Assembly: GCA_003229995.1 (NCBI GenBank)
Contig: QIGJ01000192.1
Location: 1-17,223, forward strand
DNA: 17,223 bases
Source of the DNA: Gammaproteobacteria bacterium
GTDB lineage: Bacteria > Pseudomonadota > Gammaproteobacteria > SZUA-152
Direction: 5' to 3'
Under the pieces are notes generated by a model, which saw only the letters and a list, made by a program, of their open reading frames with translations, was not told where the DNA came from and ran no database searches. Below are positions 15,473-17,223 of this stretch, piece by piece (within the stretch, counting starts at the first letter, position 1; every line of letters starts with the position of its first letter). The position numbers and the translations under genes were made by a program.

Positions 15473-16834
15473 TCAATACAGTAGCAGGGCTGCCAGGCCT
15501 AAAAATGCCAGGAAGCCGATGACATCGGTAACGGTGGTGAGTAACACACCACCTGCCAGCGCGGGATCAATGCCGACTTGCTTTAGCGCCAGCGGAATAG
15601 TTGCCCCGGCCATGGCAGCGACAATCAGATTAATCAGCATTGCGGCAGCGATAATGCCACCTAATTGTGCATCGTCAAACCAGACCGTCACAATACCGCC
15701 GATGATCAGTGCCCAGATTATTCCGTTGAGCCCGCCCACTAACAGCTCCTTGTTAAACAGCCGCCGTGCATTGGAACGGCTGATTTGTCCCAGCGCCATG
15801 CCACGAATGACTAACGTCAGGGTCTGGTTGCCCGCAATGCCACCCATGCTGGCAACGATGGGCATGAGAATGGCCAGGGCGACCATTTTTTCCAGGGTGG
15901 CATCGAACTGGCCGATGACCCATGAAGCCAGCAGGGCAGTGAGCAGATTTACTCCCAACCAGACAGCCCGACGTTGCGAGCTGGTGGCCACGGGTGCAAA
16001 CATGTCATCCTCTTCTGAAAGGCCAGCCATGCTCATCAATGAATGCTCGGCTTCATCACGAATCACGTCCACCACATCATCAATGGTGATACGCCCCAGC
16101 AACCTGCCGTCTTCGTCTACTACCGGTGCCGATATCAGATCACGTTTTTCAAACAGGCTGGCGACTTCCTGTTCCGGCAGGGTGGCAAGCATCGCCTCCC
16201 GTTCGCGATCCATATGTTCTGCCACAAGGGTGTCGGGGCTTTTGATCAGTAGCGTTGTCAGTGGCAGCAGCCCAAGGTATTTATTTTCGCGATTGGTCAC
16301 AATGAGCTGATCGGTCATTTCCGGAATTTCACCGATGCGTCGCAGAAAACGCAATACGACATCGAGATTGATGTCTGCGCGTACGGTAATGGTGTCAGTA
16401 TTCATCAGCCCGCCAGCAGTGTCTTCCGGGTAAGACATCACTGCTTCCAGTCGTTCACGGTGCTGGGCGTCCATAGCTTCCAATACCTGCTCGGTGACCG
16501 CGTCGGGAAAATCGCTGAGAATGTCAGCGAGGTCGTCGGTCTCCAGTCCTTCAGCGGCAGCGAGCAATTCGCTGTTATCCATGTCACGAATCAGTCGCTC
16601 ACGCACATCATCGTTGACCTGCAACAACACGTCACCTTCCTGCTCAGCCGAAACCAGTTCCCATACCGCATCACGTTGTTCATGTGGCAGGGCTTCCAGC
16701 AAATGGGCAATTTCTGCCGGATGCAGCTCACGCAGTTCACGTTCTACACGGGCAAGCGTGCCATCGCGGAGTAAATCCGTGAACGCCTGCAATCGTTTGG
16801 TGCGGTGTTCGTGTTCTTTGTTTGAGTTGGGCAT
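15473..16834 (-). CDS. mgtE: Magnesium transporter MgtE
   Basis: The 453-residue protein has the full MgtE layout. A cytoplasmic superhelical N-domain ([24 protein letters not shown], about 1-130) leads into two CBS domains ([11 protein letters not shown]..., [12 protein letters not shown]..., [21 protein letters not shown], about 140-270). A plug helix and five membrane segments follow from about residue 285, including [16 protein letters not shown] and the pore-lining [17 protein letters not shown]. The conserved Asp in the last motif lines the Mg2+ site. GGTGG six bases before the ATG is probably the ribosome binding site and lies in a hairpin. In related genomes mgtE often sits beside ptsI-ptsH; here ptsH is 14 kb away. 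Confidence 0.96.
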   Translation of the reverse strand: MPNSNKEHEHRTKRLQAFTDLLRDGTLARVERELRELHPAEIAHLLEALPHEQRDAVWELVSAEQEGDVLLQVNDDVRERLIRDMDNSELLAAAEGLETDDLADILSDFPDAVTEQVLEAMDAQHRERLEAVMSYPEDTAGGLMNTDTITVRADINLDVVLRFLRRIGEIPEMTDQLIVTNRENKYLGLLPLTTLLIKSPDTLVAEHMDREREAMLATLPEQEVASLFEKRDLISAPVVDEDGRLLGRITIDDVVDVIRDEAEHSLMSMAGLSEEDDMFAPVATSSQRRAVWLGVNLLTALLASWVIGQFDATLEKMVALAILMPIVASMGGIAGNQTLTLVIRGMALGQISRSNARRLFNKELLVGGLNGIIWALIIGGIVTVWFDDAQLGGIIAAAMLINLIVAAMAGATIPLALKQVGIDPALAGGVLLTTVTDVIGFLAFLGLAALLLY

Positions 16835-16840
16835 AACAAT

Positions 16841-16858
16841 CCACCGGTAACGTGGTGG
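16841..16858 (-). promoter_or_regulatory. Hairpin holding the mgtE ribosome binding site
   Basis: On the minus strand CCACC (16854-16858) can pair with GGTGG (16841-16845) over an eight-base loop. GGTGG lies six bases before the mgtE ATG and is its only Shine-Dalgarno-like sequence. A second small palindrome (TTACC/GGTAA, 16863-16876) lies just upstream. The pairing could restrict translation, but the stem is short and no M-box riboswitch is apparent. Confidence 0.35.
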
Positions 16859-16880
16859 GATTTTACCTTATGGTAAGGAT

Positions 16881-17053
16881 AGGTAGTAATGCATCATTAT
16901 TTTAATATTTCCTTGCCTTTTTTGAGTGACTCAGCGTTGCAGCTCCCGTCATATAGCTCACTATGCGCCTTTCGCTGCGCCTTGATTCACTCAAAAAATT
17001 CGGCGGAAATGTTGTTAAAACAATGTTGTTAAAATAACGATGCATGACTACTT
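16881..17053. mobile_element. MITE-like palindromic element, family B
   Basis: The two 25-base ends (16881-16905 and 17029-17053) are inverted repeats matching at 22 positions around the core ATGCATC. Pairing continues inward, including a perfect 12-base arm TTTTTTGAGTGA (16918-16929) with its complement at 16987-16998. Almost the whole 173-base element can therefore fold into one long hairpin. The right arm also has GTTGTTAAAA twice (17011 and 17025). It carries no gene. It fills most of the 382-base gap upstream of mgtE. Confidence 0.7.
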
Positions 17054-17172
17054 ACGGAGTCGCTCAGGGATGTTTTTGACTGCGGTGGATATTGATGGCT
17101 AAGCGTTTGTTTTAGTTCACTATTATAAAACTGCCGTTTGGATTAGGATATCACCCAAATTCCTCTGAATTC

Positions 17173-17194
17173 CCACCTGGTGTTGATCAGGTGG
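17173..17194 (+). promoter_or_regulatory. Leader hairpin before the edge gene
   Basis: CCACCTG (17173-17179) pairs perfectly with CAGGTGG (17188-17194) over eight bases, ending nine bases before a strong ribosome binding site. It has no U-tract, so an mRNA leader structure is more likely than a terminator. Its purpose is unknown. Confidence 0.35.
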
Positions 17195-17203
17195 TGTCCA
17201 GAA

Positions 17204-17223
17204 AAGGAGGGTTTGAGTGATGG
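17204..17223 (+). promoter_or_regulatory. Ribosome binding site and start codon of a gene running off the window
   Basis: AAGGAGG (17204-17210) is a near-perfect Shine-Dalgarno sequence. An ATG follows at 17220-17222 with nine bases between, and a GTG at 17217 is the alternative start. Only one codon is inside the window, so the product cannot be named. The gene would be divergent from mgtE across the family B element. Confidence 0.6.

Noticed and set aside
15393..16310. Long 305-codon open frame on the plus strand opposite mgtE
   Set aside because: It is antisense to a clear MgtE gene, rich in Ser/Arg/Thr as expected of a shadow frame, and lacks any domain.
1..17223. CRISPR arrays, tRNA or rRNA genes, toxin-antitoxin or defence systems
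   Set aside because: No regularly spaced repeats, cloverleaf-like sequences or recognisable defence proteins were seen on either strand.

Overview
The window looks like a gammaproteobacterial chromosome of roughly 50% G+C. The main evidence is the conserved LPS-transport/rpoN neighbourhood: calcium/sodium antiporter, kdsD, kdsC, lptC, lptA, lptB, rpoN, hpf, ptsN, then hprK, rapZ, a mannose-type EIIA and HPr. HprK together with RapZ and a lone EIIA points away from enterics and towards the methylotroph, sulfur-oxidiser or Xanthomonas-like branches. I cannot name the genus. Nearly all genes lie on the minus strand, so the order of transcription runs from high to low coordinates.

Layout from high to low coordinates. 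At 17204-17223 there is a strong ribosome binding site and the first codon of a plus-strand gene that continues outside the window. A palindromic MITE-like repeat (16881-17053) separates it from mgtE (Mg2+ channel). mgtE is followed by a Nudix hydrolase and an EAL-HDOD signalling protein. Next come ubiC and ubiA (first two steps of ubiquinone synthesis), a cation/Ca2+ antiporter and kdsD. An AT-rich stretch follows with an unrecognised secreted-protein gene (9118-9750), then kdsC, lptC, lptA and lptB. kdsD and kdsC make the Kdo precursor of LPS, and LptC, LptA and LptB move finished LPS to the outer membrane. Next is the rpoN locus (sigma-54), then hpf, ptsN, hprK, rapZ, an EIIA and HPr, a regulatory phosphotransferase set with no sugar permease in view. 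At the low end lie a remnant of a polysaccharide deacetylase gene (plus strand) and a PilZ-domain gene that runs off the edge.

The unusual feature is decay and repeat insertion in a region that is normally conserved. rpoN carries two frame-breaking lesions, and the second removes a conserved block of about 13 residues just after the helix-turn-helix. The deacetylase has lost its catalytic motif, is frameshifted and is truncated. No ptsI follows HPr. Two MITE-like elements with matching ends (GGAATG...CATTCC flanked by TTA) sit between rapZ and hprK and between rpoN and lptB, and a lone end of the same family sits beside kdsD. I found no convincing new defence system, CRISPR array, tRNA or rRNA. 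The points worth following are the broken sigma factor, the repeat families and the gene inserted between kdsD and kdsC.
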